Shown piece by piece: positions 32,148 through 45,488 of a DNA stretch of 64,000 bases (its first letter is position 1; the number at the start of each line of letters is the position of its first letter). The notes below the pieces were generated by a model, which was given only the letters and a program-made list of their open reading frames with translations, ran no database searches and was not told where the DNA came from. The stretch is from Telopea speciosissima (Eukaryota > Streptophyta > Magnoliopsida > Proteales > Proteaceae). Where the stretch lies: positions 26,137,784 through 26,201,783 of the forward strand of contig NC_057921.1 of NCBI RefSeq assembly GCF_018873765.1, read 5' to 3'. Position numbers and translations under genes: made by a program.

Positions 32148-33683
32148 TTAACCGTTGATGGCTGTCCTTGGTTGGAACTTGATGTCATGCTCACTTAACT
32201 CCACTGCCCATGCTATCAATCGTCCGGAGACGGCTGGCTTGTGGAGTACCTTCTTCGGAGGTGGGTTGGTGAGGACTGTGATGGTATGGGCTTGGAAGTA
32301 TGGTCGTAGCTTCCTAGCAGCGATTACCAATGCATAGGTTACCTTCTTGATCCTGGTGTACCTGGTCTCAGCATCAATCAGAACATGACTGACATAGTAG
32401 ATGGGCCTCTAGACTTTGTCCTCTTCCTTCAGCAGTACTGCGCTGATCGCGACAGGGGTGGCGGCTAGGTAGAGCTACAATTCTTCGTTAGGTTCTGGTC
32501 GCCCAAGCAATGGTGGGCTCTCTAGGTACTCCTTCAATTCTTCGAACGCCTTCTGGCACTCTTCTGTCCATGTGAAGTCTTTAGGGCTTTGGAGGTTCTT
32601 CAATGTTTTGAAGAATGATAGGCACTTATCACCTGCCCATGACACGAACCTTGAAAGGGCGGCGACCCTTCCATTCAACCTCTGCACTTCCCTGACCGTT
32701 TGAGGAGGTGCCATCTCTTGGATGTTTTTTTATCTTGGATGGGTTGGCTTCAATTCCACGTACTGAGACCATGAACCCCAGGAATTTTCCTGACGTTACA
32801 CCGAAGGCGTACTTTGCAGGGTTTAGCTTCATCTAGTTCCTCCTCAGTACTATGAATGCTTCCTCTAGGTCGGTTAGGTGTTGGTTGGCGTGGATGCTTT
32901 TCACGGGCATGTCATCCATATATACCTCCATGTTGCACCCGATCTATTTCTCAAACATCTTGTTGACCATCCTCTGATAGGTGGCCCCTGCATTCTTCAA
33001 CCCGAACGGCATGACATGGTAGCAATAATTCTCCTTGTCTATCCAGAATGCGGTGTAGGACTCATCACCCTCATGCATGAGGATCTGGTTGTACCCGGAG
33101 TAGGCATCCATGAAACTCAACATCTTATGGCTGGCGATGGCGTCGATCAGTAGGTCGATCCTGGGCAGTGGTACTCATCTTTTGGGCATGCCTTATTCAG
33201 GTCGGTGTAGTCGACACACATCCTCCACTTCCCATTGGGCTTTGGTACCATGACCACGTTTGTGAGCCAGGTTGAGAACTCCTTTCTGATGAACCCCAAT
33301 TGGCTCAACTTCTCGATCTCTTCCTTGATTGTTGCTTGTCGGTCGAGGGTGAAGTTACGCTGCTTCTGTTGGATGGGCTTCCTGGTTGGGTCGACATGTA
33401 GTCGGTGCTCTGCTATGGAACATTGTATTCCAGGCATGTCAGAGGTCGACCATGCAAAAACATCCATGCTCGCTTGGAGGAGGTGTCCAAGTCCCTCTCT
33501 CTGTTCCTTGCTTAGTAGCGAGCCAACCTGTACGACCTTAGAGGGGTCGTCCCTGCTGAGGGGCCATGAGATGACGTCTTCCATTGCTCTTCCTCTTCTT
33601 TCTGTTAGTTCATCTCTCTGGTCACTGACCATGTTCTCTAGGCAGAGTGCCATTCCGCGGGTGTTACCATTATTCTTCTTCAT
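32148..33683 (-). pseudogene. Tat reverse transcriptase and first RNase H
   Basis: Motifs in order: KPNGKWRMCVDYTDLNKACP, MDAYSGYNQI, MPFGLKNAGATYQRMV, the VYMDD catalytic box (about 32911-32925), KCEFGVTSGKFLGFMV-like text and a following RNase H region (32148-32714) with RLIAWAVELSEHDI. There are several defects: a frame change near 33150, TAG stops near 32945 and 32835, and further shifts near 32715 and 32410. The YMDD box itself is intact. Confidence 0.9.
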
Positions 33684-33985
33684 GAAGGTGGCGTAGCACT
33701 CCCTTACTTTCTTCTAATCTCCTCGGGCTTCGCCTACCCCATTTTCGGTGGGGAACTTCATCTTCAAGTGGAGTGGCGCTATGACTCCTCTAAGGGCTAT
33801 CAGAGATGGTTGCCCTAGGAGGCCACAGACGTGACAACCATGAAGTTCACCATGATAGTCACTTGTCGAGGGTGTACCCCGAAGGTGACGGGTAGTTCTA
33901 TGGTACCTCTGATGGAGGCGGTGGCACCTGAGAATCCATGGAGGTAAGTGGGCTCTGGTTTGAGCTGATCGTCCCCGAACCTGAA

Positions 33986-36163
33986 CTATAGATAGGCGTC
34001 CAAGGAGAGTACGTCTACAGATGCCCCTGTGTCTATCAGTACCCTGTATACAGGTTGGTTGGCTACCTCCACCTGTACTACCAGGGCATCCTCATGTGGG
34101 AAGCTTAGTCCTTCCAGTACTTCATCCGAGAAGGAGATCACCGTCTCGGTCTTGGCTACCTTGCTTGGCTTCTCTGCCACTCCCACGAACCTGGCATGGG
34201 CTTTAGCCTTTCTAGTGGACTCTTGCCCCGGTCCTCCAAGTATGGTGAGGATAGGAGGTCCCTTGGTGCCACTAGGTTCTGTTGCATCTCTCCGCTCTTC
34301 TAGGCGGTCTCTCTCTTGATCTGTTCTTCTTTCTTCCCTTCTCGGTTCTACTCTGTCTCCATCACGACCTCTGTCTCCTTGGCCTGAGCGGTTGTCACGT
34401 CTCCCCTTCACATACTTGTTTAGGCTTCCTGCTCTTACAAGTTGTTCTATCTCTTTCTTCAATTGATAGCACTCCTCTGTGTCATGCCCATTCTCTTTGT
34501 GGAAGAGACAGTACTTGTTAGGGTTTCGCTTCTCTGGTCCTGCTGGCATAGGTCGTGGCCAATGGAGTAGGTCACGGTCTTGGATCTGCATGAGTATTTG
34601 GCACTTGGTGGTGTTCAGCGGTGTGAACTCAGGGCTGCTTGCCCTCTCACTTCTCTCTGGGCGATGGTCAGTCCTCCCAGATGGACGGTCGCCCTTCTCT
34701 TGTTGACGCTCTGTCCTCAACCTCTTACTTTCTTTACGGTCATCAGGTGCTGACCTCTTGTTGTCCTGCGGCTTGGCCTTGATTATCTTCGTTCTAGCTT
34801 GTAGTACCTCGGCCATATTTGCAAACTCGTTGCACCACTGCAGGAGCTCTTTCATAGTCCTAGTCTCATGACATGCCAGGTCCTTGATCAGGTCCAGGTC
34901 CCTAATACCTCCTGCCAAGGTTGCATGCTGGGTCTGGTCATTCAAGTCTCGAACCTCCAAGGACTCCTTGGTGAACCTACTAACATACTCCCTGAGAGAT
35001 TCCCCAGGGTTCTGTACCACGTTCAGTAGGTTGAGGATGGTTTTCTTCTGCTTGGCACTGCTCTGGAAGCGGGTGACGAACTGTTCGCATAGCTCTGCGA
35101 ATGAGCCTATAGATCTCGGTCTTAGCCTGGAGAACCATGATGTGGCTGCTCCCTTGAGGGATGCAGGGAATGCCCTACAGGAGACCACGTCCGACCCACC
35201 ATACAGTGTCATCATGCCATTAAAGTAGTTGATGTGGTCATTAGGGTCCGTGGTACCACTGTAGAGTTCAAAGGTAGGCAGTCGGAACCTGGAAGGGAGC
35301 GTGGCTGACATGATCTCTGTCAAGAATGGGTGTTGTCCAAGTATGGAATGTGTCTCACCTTTGGTCTGCTTATTCAACCCTTTCAGCTTCTCATCTAGGT
35401 CGCAGAGTCTTCGATCGAGCTCCTCATCCCGTGTCTGTCCCTCACGCCTGGCAGGACGTTTACTGCAACCTTGTTCACGCTCTCTCCTAGAGGTCCCCTC
35501 CTGCCTTTAGTGTTGGCGGGATGGTGAATGGTCATGCCGTGATGAACCTTGTCGCGAAGGTGAGGGGCTTTCCTCTCTGTAGGTCCGGCTTCGTCATGGT
35601 ATGTGACCTTCATCAAACACAGACCTCTGGACCGATCTCTCCGGGCTAGGCACCCTCGCCCTGGGTGTTGGTGTCCTCCCACGCTCTGACTGTGGCGGGA
35701 GGTCTCTTGTTCTCCTGGGATGCTGGGAAGGCTCCCCCCGCTGCGGAGTGGGGGTTGCCCGTCGCGCAAGTCTCTCTGATCCCACGCCCTTGGGAGATGA
35801 TCTCCTAGGGTTTGGCTCTTATCGAGGTACAGACTCTGCCCTTGCTGACGGTGACATCCTTTGGCTGTGAGATGTCGCACGCTGTGTCAAGTAGTCTCGA
35901 AAGAGTTGCCGTTCTTCAAGGATTTGTCGCTGTAGGTCGTTGATCTAACCCGTTGCTGGTGCATTGGGGTCAGGTATCACCTCCACCACCACATCGTCTG
36001 CCTCGTTATTGTAGGGTTCGTCGACCACAAACTGGTCATTAAGGGGGATCTCTTCCTCCAAAGGGACATGGTCCTGGTCATTGGCTCTGCGGCGAGAGCA
36101 CTCTGGGGGTGGTGATCCATTCCTCGCTACGTTGTTGGTGGAGGTAGTCTTCCTTCGTGCCAT
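33986..36163 (-). pseudogene. Tat gag and protease
   Basis: Gag starts at ATG 36163 and stays in one frame to a TAG at 33986. In-frame stops at 35945-35947, 35819-35821, 35594-35596 and 35507-35509 break the N-terminal part, leaving an open stretch of 463 codons from 35377. That part has the capsid region (LYSGTTDPNDHINYFNGMM, then AATSWFSRL and FVTRFQSS), a CLFHKENGHDTEEC zinc-knuckle-like motif, and at its end the protease active site VLIDTGASVDVLS. A frameshift and a further stop follow before the reverse transcriptase. Confidence 0.92.
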
Positions 36164-36229
36164 TGAATGAATATGGAAGCGAGCTAGTAGATGTAATGGC
36201 TAGCGTCATTCCCACAGACAGCGCCAATC

Positions 36230-37030
36230 TGTTGTGTCAAGAAATCATCGAGCGGACCTGCTGGTGCCGTCACCTGCAAAAGGACCAAGGGGTCATTAGA
36301 GAGAACCGGTGTGGTTCCAACCTAGGGCTCTCCGATGCCAAAGGTAGATCTCCTGAGCAAATAGATGAATGTAGAATTCAATATGAGTTCAGATGTCCTC
36401 TCTGAGGGTGGTGTACCTTTCCTTTTATAGTGGAGTATGATGATATGGAGAGTCCCAGTTTGATGGCGAGTGTGCCGTTGAGTGGATAGAGACCCTGGGT
36501 AGCAGGGCTCTATCCTGATTGGCCATCTCCCCGTGGGAGGGAGTGTCCTGGTGATATCAAGATCCTTGGCGGATAGATACTTGTGTGTGGTGATAACGTC
36601 ATTGGTGCTTGAATCCGTCTGGGTGACGTGACTTCTAAGCGGTGGCCCAGAGTCCTGGTGGTGGCATAAGTCTGTAGTGACACGATTAGGTCATAGAAGA
36701 GCGGCCTTGGTGTCCGTGTACATCATGTCTGCGTCCACGATGTTGCTCCTGGGTGTGAGACCACGCCTAGGTGAGGCCGTGCCTGGGTGAGGCCGCGCCT
36801 GGGTGTGAGGCCATGCCTGGGTGAGGCCGCACTTGGGTGAGGCCGCTCCTGAGTGCAGGCCGCGCTTGAGTGTAGGCTGCGCTTGGGTGCAAGCCGAGCC
36901 TGGGTGAGGCTGCACTTGGGTGCTGGCCGTGCCCAGGTGGGACCCCCGGTTGGTTCTCCTTGGTTTTGGAGCGGGTCGCTTTATGACACGTGGCTGCCAC
37001 TGACTGGTTCGGTGAATCTTGGATGTATCA
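36230..37030 (-). repeat. 5' LTR of the Tat element (801 bp)
   Basis: On the minus strand it starts TGATACATCC and ends TTGACACAACA, followed by the primer-binding site. It shares nearly all sequence with 25881-26726; differences are scattered point changes and a shorter minisatellite. Confidence 0.93.
36421..36430 (-). promoter_or_regulatory. TATA box in the Tat 5' LTR
   Basis: CTATAAAAGG on the minus strand, about 600 bp into the LTR; the likely promoter of the retrotransposon transcript. Identical to the 3' LTR copy. Confidence 0.6.
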
Positions 37031-37546
37031 GGTTGAAAATATGAAATCAAACTTGGGAAATGTTGGATTCTACTTATAATCAAGCACTACAATAGAAGAT
37101 TCGTGTAATATTTAGGTGGAAATTAGCCAAAAAAACCAAAACGTATTTAGAGTAGAACCAAAAAAAAAAAAATTTTTGAGATTGCAAGCTTCAGTATAAT
37201 ACTCTACCAAATGTCAAATTAATGCCAAAAAAATGGTGATAAAATGAAATATTTTGAGCATTTTAGAGCATTAAAAATACACTTTGGGCCCAAATTTGAC
37301 ACTTGATCAATGAAGGGCATATATCCTCTTCATTTTCAATGTGTCAAATTTGACCAACTAGAGTGTCATGTGGGGCAAGCATGAGTGTTAGAACCCACTC
37401 CCATCCAATTTCAAGAACTTGAGTCCATTTGCTCATGAAAAAGAAATTTGAGTAGACCAACAATATTTGATTCTAGCTTCATGAGATGAGAATTTCAAAA
37501 AAGGAGAAAGTGTTATGATCCCTTTTTTTTTTGGTAAAGATTAAAT

Positions 37547-38053
37547 CTATTCAAACGCAGGTAAGAGGCCTGTGGCCGAAGGCATATAAACTTCTTTCAG
37601 CCACGGAGTGGAATTTGACCAAACTGTCGTACACTGCAAAGACAGGGCCATCTGGGCTAGGGAATCCGCTATAGAGTTTGCTTCCCTAGGAATGAAAACA
37701 AAACTACAAGAATTCAGGTAGGTTTCTAGGTGTCTGATGTCGTCGATTATCGGTTGAATGAGAGTTGGCGATGCCTTGACGTTATCATTCACATAAGAAA
37801 TGACGTTACTGTTGTCCAACTCAAGGATAAGATCATCCACCACAAGGGCGATCGCTTCAAGCAAACCAAAGCGAATCGCTAAGGCTTTCCCCACCTCTAC
37901 TAGCTCAAAACTGCTCTTCGGTGATTTGGCCAGCAAAGGAGCACCAACACAGTCTGTAATGACAACTCCAATTCCACAGTTCTTGCTTCTCGGGTCGCGG
38001 GAAGCATCACAATTAACCTTCAAAACCCGATGAGGAGGAGACCAATGAACCAT
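37547..38053 (-). pseudogene. LINE 1 RNase H domain
   Basis: 169-codon open frame at the 3' end of the LINE. It has VNCDASRDPRSKNCGIG, a LELDNSNV segment and FIPREANSIADSLAQMAL, the D...D...D pattern of plant L1-clade RNase H (RVT_3). The usual catalytic Glu region reads LVEVGKALAIRFGL. This is the best-kept part of the LINE. Confidence 0.88.
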
Positions 38054-38104
38054 ATCTCTGTTTGGACACTTAGGTAGCTCTTGGTTCCTGTAAACTGAAG
38101 TGGG

Positions 38105-39134
38105 CTAAGCCTTAAGGTATTCCCTATGAGCTTTACCAACTGCTTCAATAACCTCTTCCTGGGACCAATTTCGTCTCCCAAAAACGAGGTCATTCCTCGC
38201 TCTCCGCAGGTACCAAGAAATGAAGCTTAAACACCCAATTGCTTCTCGCCCCTCTTTCTTACCCAGGTTGTAAAGATTCTTCCACTCCTCCACCCAATCA
38301 GAGAATTTCAGTCTTGGATTAATAGAACTCCTCAACAAAAACTTACATCCAAACCACGTTGATTGGGCGAAGGGACAATGAATGAGAGCATGATCGACCG
38401 ATTCCAACTCCTCTCCACACCTCATACATCTGCCGTCCACCCTAAGCTTTCGCCTCAACAAACCTTCCCCTGTCAACAAGCCATCACCGCAGGCACGCCA
38501 TAAAAAGGATTGCACTTTGGGTAACGTGTTGCACTTCCAAACTTCCTTCCACGTACTCTCCGACGTCGTCCACCATCTCCCTTGGTTCAGCAAAGAAGTT
38601 GAAGGAGTTACCCTGCCCTCCTTAAGCTTCAATAAGTTGTAAGCTGATTTAACTGAGAAACGACCATCTTTGGATCCACCCCAAAATAACTGGTCTCCTG
38701 AAGGGAAGAGGGAGAGTTGGATATGTTGGATCGCCACCCGTACTTCTGGTGGGAATAGAGCTGTAAGAATCTCATCAAATCCGGTTCTCAGGGTCAATCA
38801 AGTCTGTCACCACCTGAAAGTCGCCATCATATCCTTGTTGATTTGGGACTCTAAAATCTAGAAGACCAGGCACCCATTTATCCCTCCAGATGTTAACACC
38901 TTCGCCCGAGCCAATCTTCCAATGCAAACCCTCCTCAAGAACTGTCAGACCTTCCAAAATATTTTGCCACCCCCAAGAAGGGTTGTTTCCTACGGGGGCT
39001 CTCATAAAATCATAGGCGGGAAAGTAGATAGACTTCATTGTCCTGCCCCAAGCAGATTCAGGCTCCTTCCACAGTCTCCATGCCGTCTTAGCAAGGAGGG
39101 CCCTATTATGTAAAGCCGAGTCCCTCATTCCCAA
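38105..39134 (-). pseudogene. LINE 1 zinc-finger (zf-RVT) region
   Basis: Contains GLGMRDSALHNRALLAKTAW, then a WG GSKDGRFSVKSAYNLL segment and the CMRCGEELESVDHALIHC zinc motif. A frame change near 38780 separates two open parts. Confidence 0.85.
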
Positions 39135-39357
39135 ACCTCCTTTTTGCTTCGGCTGACAGAACTTCTCCTAGGACAGCCAATGAATCTTTGAAGACTCCTT
39201 ATTCTCCCCCCAGAAGAACTAAGCTACCGGAGAGTTAGATTTTTTGTGGAAAAAAGCCTGGAGCTTAAAGTGAGCTACAACAAAGTTTGCCATAGGCATG
39301 GCCGAGGTTTTAAGAAGGACTTCCTTCCTCGCATGTGATAAGAAACATTGAGTTCCT

Positions 39358-40854
39358 TCAATTTTGTAGAGGTTCTATCATTAATTTCATGAAAAGTTGG
39401 ATCTTATTGACACCAATCTCTAAGGGGAGCCCAAGGTATTTCGGGGGTCCATCTCCATATGGAATCTTGAAAATCTTGGAAAACCAGTGCTTCACATGGG
39501 GAGCTGTGTTTGGACTAAAACAAAGACTTGACTTCTTCACATTAATAGCTTGTCTGCTAGCCTTACAATAACAATCCATTTTGTCCTTCAAATTGTAAAG
39601 TTCATGCAACCTCACCTCGAATAGTAGATGACAATCATCTGCAAAGAGGAGATGGGAAATGGGAGTGCCTTTATTACGAATCCTGATGGCATGTATTAGA
39701 CTCATTGACTCCGCCTGGGCAAGTAAACCACTGAGAGCTTGAGAGCATATCACAAATAAGGCTGGAGAGAGAGGATCCCCTTACCTCAAGCCTCTGGAAG
39801 GCTTCATCGAACATCTCATAGCTCCATTAATAAGCAATGAGTATTAGACCGAAGTGGTACAAGACATTACAAGAATAACAACCTTCTCATTAAAGCCCAA
39901 CCTCAATAAAACCTCTTCAAGGAATGCCCATTTCACCCGATCATAAGCCCGCTTCATATCCAACTTCAAGATTTCCAGCTTCTTCTTAACCTTCTTCTTT
40001 TTCTTCACATAATGGAAAGCTTCATGAGTCAAGAAAATATTATTGGAGATCACACGCCCCGAGACAAAAGCTGATTGTGATTGAGAAATTATCTGAGGAA
40101 GAATTCCTTTCAATCTATTCGCCAGGATCTTTGTGACCACCTTAACTGCCACCCCATATAGACTAATAGGTCTGAAATTATCAATCTCCTCCGGCTGAGT
40201 AGTCTTAGGAATAAGGCAAACAAGAGTATCGTTGCAGTGAGACGGGAAAGCACCTGAGGAAAAAACACTGACAACAAAGGCTTACAAATCCACATGGACT
40301 AGGCCCGAGTACTTTTGAATGAAAATAGGGGGAAAACCATCAACACCCAGGGATTTAAGGCCCCCCATTTGAAACAGGGCTGCTTTGGTTTCCTCAATAG
40401 TTGGGGTAGTAGACATAATCACATTACCACTCTCCTCAATACTAGGCCTAATCGAATGAAGCACACTTTGTAGAGATATATCACAAACATCTTCTGGGGC
40501 AAACAAGGACTTATAATGACTTTCAAAAGCTCTATAAATATCAGATTCAGAAGTAAACCACTCATCGGACGGTAATTTGATTTTTAGGATGCGGTTTTGC
40601 TGCATTTGCTGAATTGTAGTAGCATGAAAAATTTTCATGTTCTTGTCTCCTCCTCGCAACCAATCTATCCGGGATTTTTGGTGCCAGAATTCTTCCTCAC
40701 AAGCCATAACGTCCTCCAATCTCGCCACCACCTCATTTTCCCTCTCTTGAGATGCAACCGAGGATGGAAGATCTTGAAGATCAGCCAATTCCTGTTGAGC
40801 CTTATAAATAGCAATTTGAAGGTGACCAAAGACATCTACATTCCATCTTTCCAA
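39358..40854 (-). pseudogene. LINE 1 reverse transcriptase
   Basis: In minus-strand order: a WLRGGDKNMKIFHATT segment, KSLGVDGFPPIFIQKYW-like text (the last residue is a stop here), RLKGILPQIISQSQSAFVSG, KLDMKRAYDRVKWAFLEEVL and the catalytic LLFADD box near 39645. Stops and shifts near 40285, 40150 and 39840 break the frame into pieces. Confidence 0.88.
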
Positions 40855-41017
40855 AGTATTTCTGCACTTAGTAAGTTTATCATAGAGCCCTATATTTGTA
40901 GTACCAATTGGATGATCAGCCTAAGCCTCAAAGATAACCCTATCACAGTCTTTATGCTTCAACCACATAGCTTGGAACCGGAATGGTCTAGGATCCTTGT
41001 AAGGCTTTTTATCAGTA

Positions 41018-41382
41018 TCAATTACTAGGGGACAATGATCGGAACCTACGACCGATTTTAGTGAACACCATAGCCTCTGGGAATGCAACTCTCGAATCCA
41101 TATTGGCAAAGGCTTGATCAAGGCGAATACGGACATTTGCCGCTCCTACCCTCTTACTGCTCCATGTAAACTGAGGCCCTTGATCACCCAGGTCAATCAG
41201 CTGACAATTCTCCACCATTTCCCTAAACTTTCCAATGTCTTTACTCCTTGTGCACCTCCCACCACTCTTCTCCTTCCATATAAGAAAGGAATTGAAATCG
41301 CCGAAAACCAACCATTTCGAAGGCCTTCCCTGACCAATGATACTAAGCACATCCCACACCCTCTGCTGTTGAGTCTTAACTT
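41018..41382 (-). pseudogene. LINE 1 endonuclease, C-terminal half
   Basis: GRPSKWLVFGDFNSFLIWKE and a later QGPQFTWSSKR segment belong to the exonuclease-endonuclease-phosphatase fold of L1 endonucleases; SDHCPL follows in the neighbouring frame. The N-terminal catalytic half is missing through 5' truncation. Confidence 0.85.
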
Positions 41383-41474
41383 CCTCAATGTCCCTTTTTA
41401 TCTTGTGACCACTGAACACTATATTAATCCTCAATTTACCTTGTAACACATTTTTTTTTCAATGAGGTTAATAA

Positions 41475-44400
41475 TGTCACGCCCCCATCCCGATGTAAGA
41501 TATTTTGCCATATAGGGGGTGACTGGGACAATTCGTGCCATCTCAATACCTACCAGGATCACAGATACAGTGTCCCGAGCCACAGTCCACCCTGTCATCA
41601 CATTTTGACAACAGAAAGGAACGTACTATAATGGAATAAATCGTTCCAATCACAGAATTAGCGAAAGCGAAATCAAATTAAATCATGTGAAATTAAGAGC
41701 ATCGGTTCTCTAATGATAACACATAGTATACTTTTGATATATGTAACCATTCAATCTCTCCCATAATTAAACATATAATTTATACATGATTGTGGAATGA
41801 AGACAGAAATTAAATAGTAAATAATTGCCCCAAGGGCACCAGTCTTGGGTGTACATCTACATCCAAGTCACAGCCACCGGCTCCACTTGATTTGCATCCA
41901 TCAGTGCTTATCAAAGTAATACCTCCTGCATATCAATTAAAAAAAAAAGGGGTTGCGTAATGGGGTTAGCTACACTAGCTAGTGAGGGAGCAAAGGGAAA
42001 TGCACATACAACATATAATCAATATCAAGCAGAATGATGCATGCTAATGTTAGATTCATTTTTCACATAGCACACAATTCTATCGGTCAAGTATATGCTA
42101 CTGTGATAACTCGGGAGACACTGAGGGTCACTTATCCTATCGTCTCAGTGAATCCTCAATTATCACGAGGGGACCTACGTCGGTAGAAGCCATCATGACC
42201 ACCTAGTGGAGACCTCGATAGCCCTCACTACCCCTGTCCTGGCCTCTCCCACCTCCACAGACCATAGGTGCTCAAACTATCCAACACATAAACCTCTGTT
42301 GACAAGGGTCGTAGCATAAGGGAATAAGTATTCTAACCACAGATATACTATATGCAAGTTATATCATCCGGAGAGGTATTCTGGGAGCATCAACGTCCCA
42401 TTCCATCTAGTACCCAGGTACCAGCACGGCACGACACATACAGATCAGGATGGCATATAACAGTTTTCATAATTAAATAAATTGGGGTTAAGGTACTGGC
42501 ACACCCGGCACCGTAGCCCGATACAATGGTGAGCATAATACCACATTCACAACAGTTCACATTTAACATAATTTATGTAATGCACACAATGCTTATAGAT
42601 ATAATAGCATGCTTAAGATTTCATATTATATATATATTCAAACCCAACAAATCACCCATAACCCACTCACCTAACACGGGTGTTGCCATGTGTGGTTGGC
42701 ATGAATCTCACCTGGGCTCCCCGCTATCCATCGAGTTGGGTAGCCTAGGAATACAAAAGAAATCATTAAAGCATGCCTAGGTGGGTCCCATGCTAGGCCC
42801 CTAAGGTTAAAATCAAGTTTCGGTCAAGACAGCACTAGCGAACTCACAGACGGTTTCAGCAGAGGTGAGTCTGTCCCTGACTCCATTCAGGCCACAAGGT
42901 AAAAACAGAGTGAACGGACCCACAGACGAAACATCATACTTGGATCCGATCGTGCATCTGTTCGACACCTGAGATACACCTAAAAGGGAGTGGACCGACA
43001 GGCGGATGCGCTTCTTGGGTCGGCCTCTGCATCTGTTCAATCCCTAAGACATACCCAAGAGCAACTGGTCTCGGGCGGATGCAACAGACTTGAGTCCGTT
43101 CCTTCATCCGGGCAGTTCAACACACAGGGGTTATACTGGGCGGACTAATGGACGGTACCACGATTGGTGGATCCGGTCGTACGTCCGCCGGTAGTCTCTT
43201 CTAAGATTTCAGAGGGCTTTTGCTCCAGCTTGAAGCTTGGAGTGCCCCAAGCTCTCAGGGAAAGGGGAGAGGTGTCTAAGCCTCCCTAAGGTCACTAGAA
43301 CCTAGGTTCACCTCTTGGATCCAAGATTCTTCAATGGTTTAGTCTCAAATTAGTTCAAGGGTTAGGGTTCAAGGTTCAAAACCAAAGCTAAACAGCAATG
43401 GCTGTAGTTGCAGCACTATTAGGTCTTAAATGGGGTCTGGTCAGCATTATTAGGACTCCCTATTTAGAGCCAAGCATCACCTTGAGTCCCAAATGGAACC
43501 CTTGGTTAGCTCAAGCACAAGGAAAACTACAAAATACAAAATGGAAATGGAGAGAGAGAGGTACCAAGCTTGGAGTCTTACCTTGGTGAGATTCTCCTTC
43601 CAACCATCCTCTCCATCCTTCATCCTCCTCTTTCTCTTCTCCCTTAGGTCCAGTCAGCTTGGGGAGGAGATGTGGGGCAGCCAGCCACCTTGGCATGGCT
43701 CCCATCTTCTTCCCTTCCCCTCCTATTCCTCTCCTACTTCTACTTCTTCTTCCTTCCTCCTTCTCCTTCTTCTCTTGTCTCTTCTCTTCCATGGTTTACT
43801 TGGGAGGGGGAGAGATAAGTGATTGAGAGGGGTTTCCCTATCCTTTAAGGGGTTAGATGGGCCTTAGGCCATGTTTGGTTTAGGCATCCCCAAACACTTA
43901 GTGGCCCTTAGGTCTTTAAATGGGTTTTAGTTGGGTCTTAGGGCTTGTTTGGCCTTAGTCACAAACATTAGGTCCATTAGGTCATGTTTGGGGTGCACCC
44001 TGAGTCCATAGGACTTAATTGTCCTCCAAGGTCTGTTTGGTTTTAGGTTAGGGTGCATAAAACCCATTATTCCTTTAAGTTATGCTTTGTGGGCCCATTT
44101 TCATGGTTCAACTAACCATCTAATGGTAAGGGTAGGGGTCCATATGGTCCAAAGGTCCGATTATAGTGTCCGGGATACGAGGATGTGGGTCCCACAGGAA
44201 AATAACCCAAAAAGGTAGATGACAACAAGGGCAGATCCTCGAGCGGATTTTGTACGAGTGAGTCCGTTCATGACTCCGGTACTGTTGTCAGGGTCCAAAC
44301 TTTAAGGAAAGTTACGGGGCTTTAACCCACACTTCCAGGGCTTCAAGGGGATAATTATAATAATATTTTAAGTCTGAGATTACAGGTGTTGGCCAATGCC

Positions 44401-44476
44401 ACCGTGGCATTGCCTTCTAGGTCAAGGCCTAAATTGCCCTGGGGTATAGGGGTATATTTGGGGTGCGGGTGTAACA
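41475..44476 (+). mobile_element. Solo LTR, 3.0-kb Gypsy-like family, copy 2
   Basis: 3002 bp, TGTCACGCCCC to GGGTGTAACA, homologous along its length to 6324-9321. Flanked by AATAA (41470-41474) and AATAG (44477-44481). Copy B has one AATAG at this point (46568-46572), so the left repeat mutated after insertion. No internal retroelement sequence is present. Confidence 0.9.
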
Positions 44477-45488
44477 AATAGTGTCGTTTAACATGTGTAC
44501 TTGAAAAATACACCTGACAATGACACCTTTTGATAATGACATAATGAAGTCTACTATTAGTCCAATACCATAACAAAGCGCCAACACCAATTCCTAATTA
44601 TAACCATGTCCCTGCCACCACGACTTTTAATAGTTTTCTACGACCCATTTGTATGAACAATGATGCAAAAGAAAAGCCTGGCCATCGACGGTACTTGTTA
44701 AGAGCAACAAGAGGAGATTGATACTCAGGCCTTCCCCTAGATAGACCTAACCAACCTTCCTCAACAGTATTATGAAAAGCATGAAGAGTAGAAGATAAGG
44801 AGAAGTTAGTATGCTGAAAGATAAAAGAATTTCAGCTCTTCCAAATCTTCCATAATAGGGACACTTACTAAAGGATTGCGTCATTTGGGTCCGAAAAGGA
44901 AGATGAGGCTTCCAAAAACTGAGGAACAAAGTCCTTCACAGTATTACCTTCAAGCCTCTAGAATTCAATTTGAAAGGAGAAACAAGCCAACAATTGTATG
45001 CAAAGTTTCAAACAAAGCATGCTCAATAGATTCCTCATCCGTACCATGTAAAGGGCAAAACTGATCCAATACAATTCGACGATGAAACAAACACTTCTTA
45101 ACAGCTAATAAATGGGAAGAACTTCTCCACAGAAAATGCAACAATTTCGGCATTAGAGGAAGCTTCCATAATGTGGACCAAATTGCAACATTTGAAGATT
45201 TAGCGTACCCTACAGATGCATTCATTGAAACAGAGCTAGAAAGATAGTAAGAAAAGTTAATAGTAAACAGACCATTTTTAGTAGGGTTCCAATCCCAAGT
45301 ATCCTCTTTATAGAAAAGGTTGAGCGGAATTTTCAAAATAGCCTCCCATTTCAAGGGGGAAAGTTAGAGCATAAGACATGCTTATTCTATTGTCCTGTGT
45401 CATGACAAATGAGGTCCGAGACCCTACTAACCCCTCCCAAAGGAGGGCTAAATATTCTCTCATTCAATAAGGAGGGAACCCAAGCGGA
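44477..45488 (-). pseudogene. Older LINE (LINE C), 3' part in tandem copy A
   Basis: Minus-strand L1 remnant. 44965-45354 has WDWNPTKNGLFTINFSYYL and LWKLPLMPKLLHFLWRSS, the zf-RVT region. Upstream (45370-45488) reads as the PSLLNERIFSPPLGGVSRV segment. The RNase H region (44480-44930) is badly decayed. The LINE's A-tail end lies at 41455 (T-run), so the solo LTR sits just downstream of the LINE end. Confidence 0.75.

Larger units (their letters stand above)
25881..37030 (-). mobile_element. Ty3/Gypsy retrotransposon of the Tat lineage, structurally complete
   Basis: 11,150 bp, coding on the minus strand, with LTRs at 36230-37030 (5') and 25881-26726 (3'). It is flanked by an exact GGTTG duplication (25876-25880 and 37031-37035); copy B of the tandem duplication shows the empty site with one GGTTG at 45984-45988. 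The 5' LTR is followed by ATTGGCGCTGTCTGTGGGA (minus strand, about 36211-36229) as primer-binding site, and the 3' LTR is preceded by the purine tract GAGTGGGGGACAAA (26727-26745). Order on the minus strand: gag, protease, RT, RNase H, a second archaeal-type RNase H, integrase. An RNase H pair and an extra antisense gene near the 3' LTR are known traits of Tat elements. All enzymes carry stops or frameshifts, so it is not autonomous today. Confidence 0.95.
37523..41382 (-). mobile_element. L1-type LINE, 5'-truncated (LINE 1)
   Basis: Minus-strand non-LTR retrotransposon. Its poly(A) end appears as a T-run at 37523-37532 and its 5' end breaks off inside the endonuclease domain at 41382. Domains in order: endonuclease C-terminal half, reverse transcriptase, zf-RVT and RNase H. 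It interrupts copy A of the tandem duplication; copy B shows the intact site TGATCCTCAATG at 46478-46489. The target duplication is at most 2-3 bases (TCC). Confidence 0.9.
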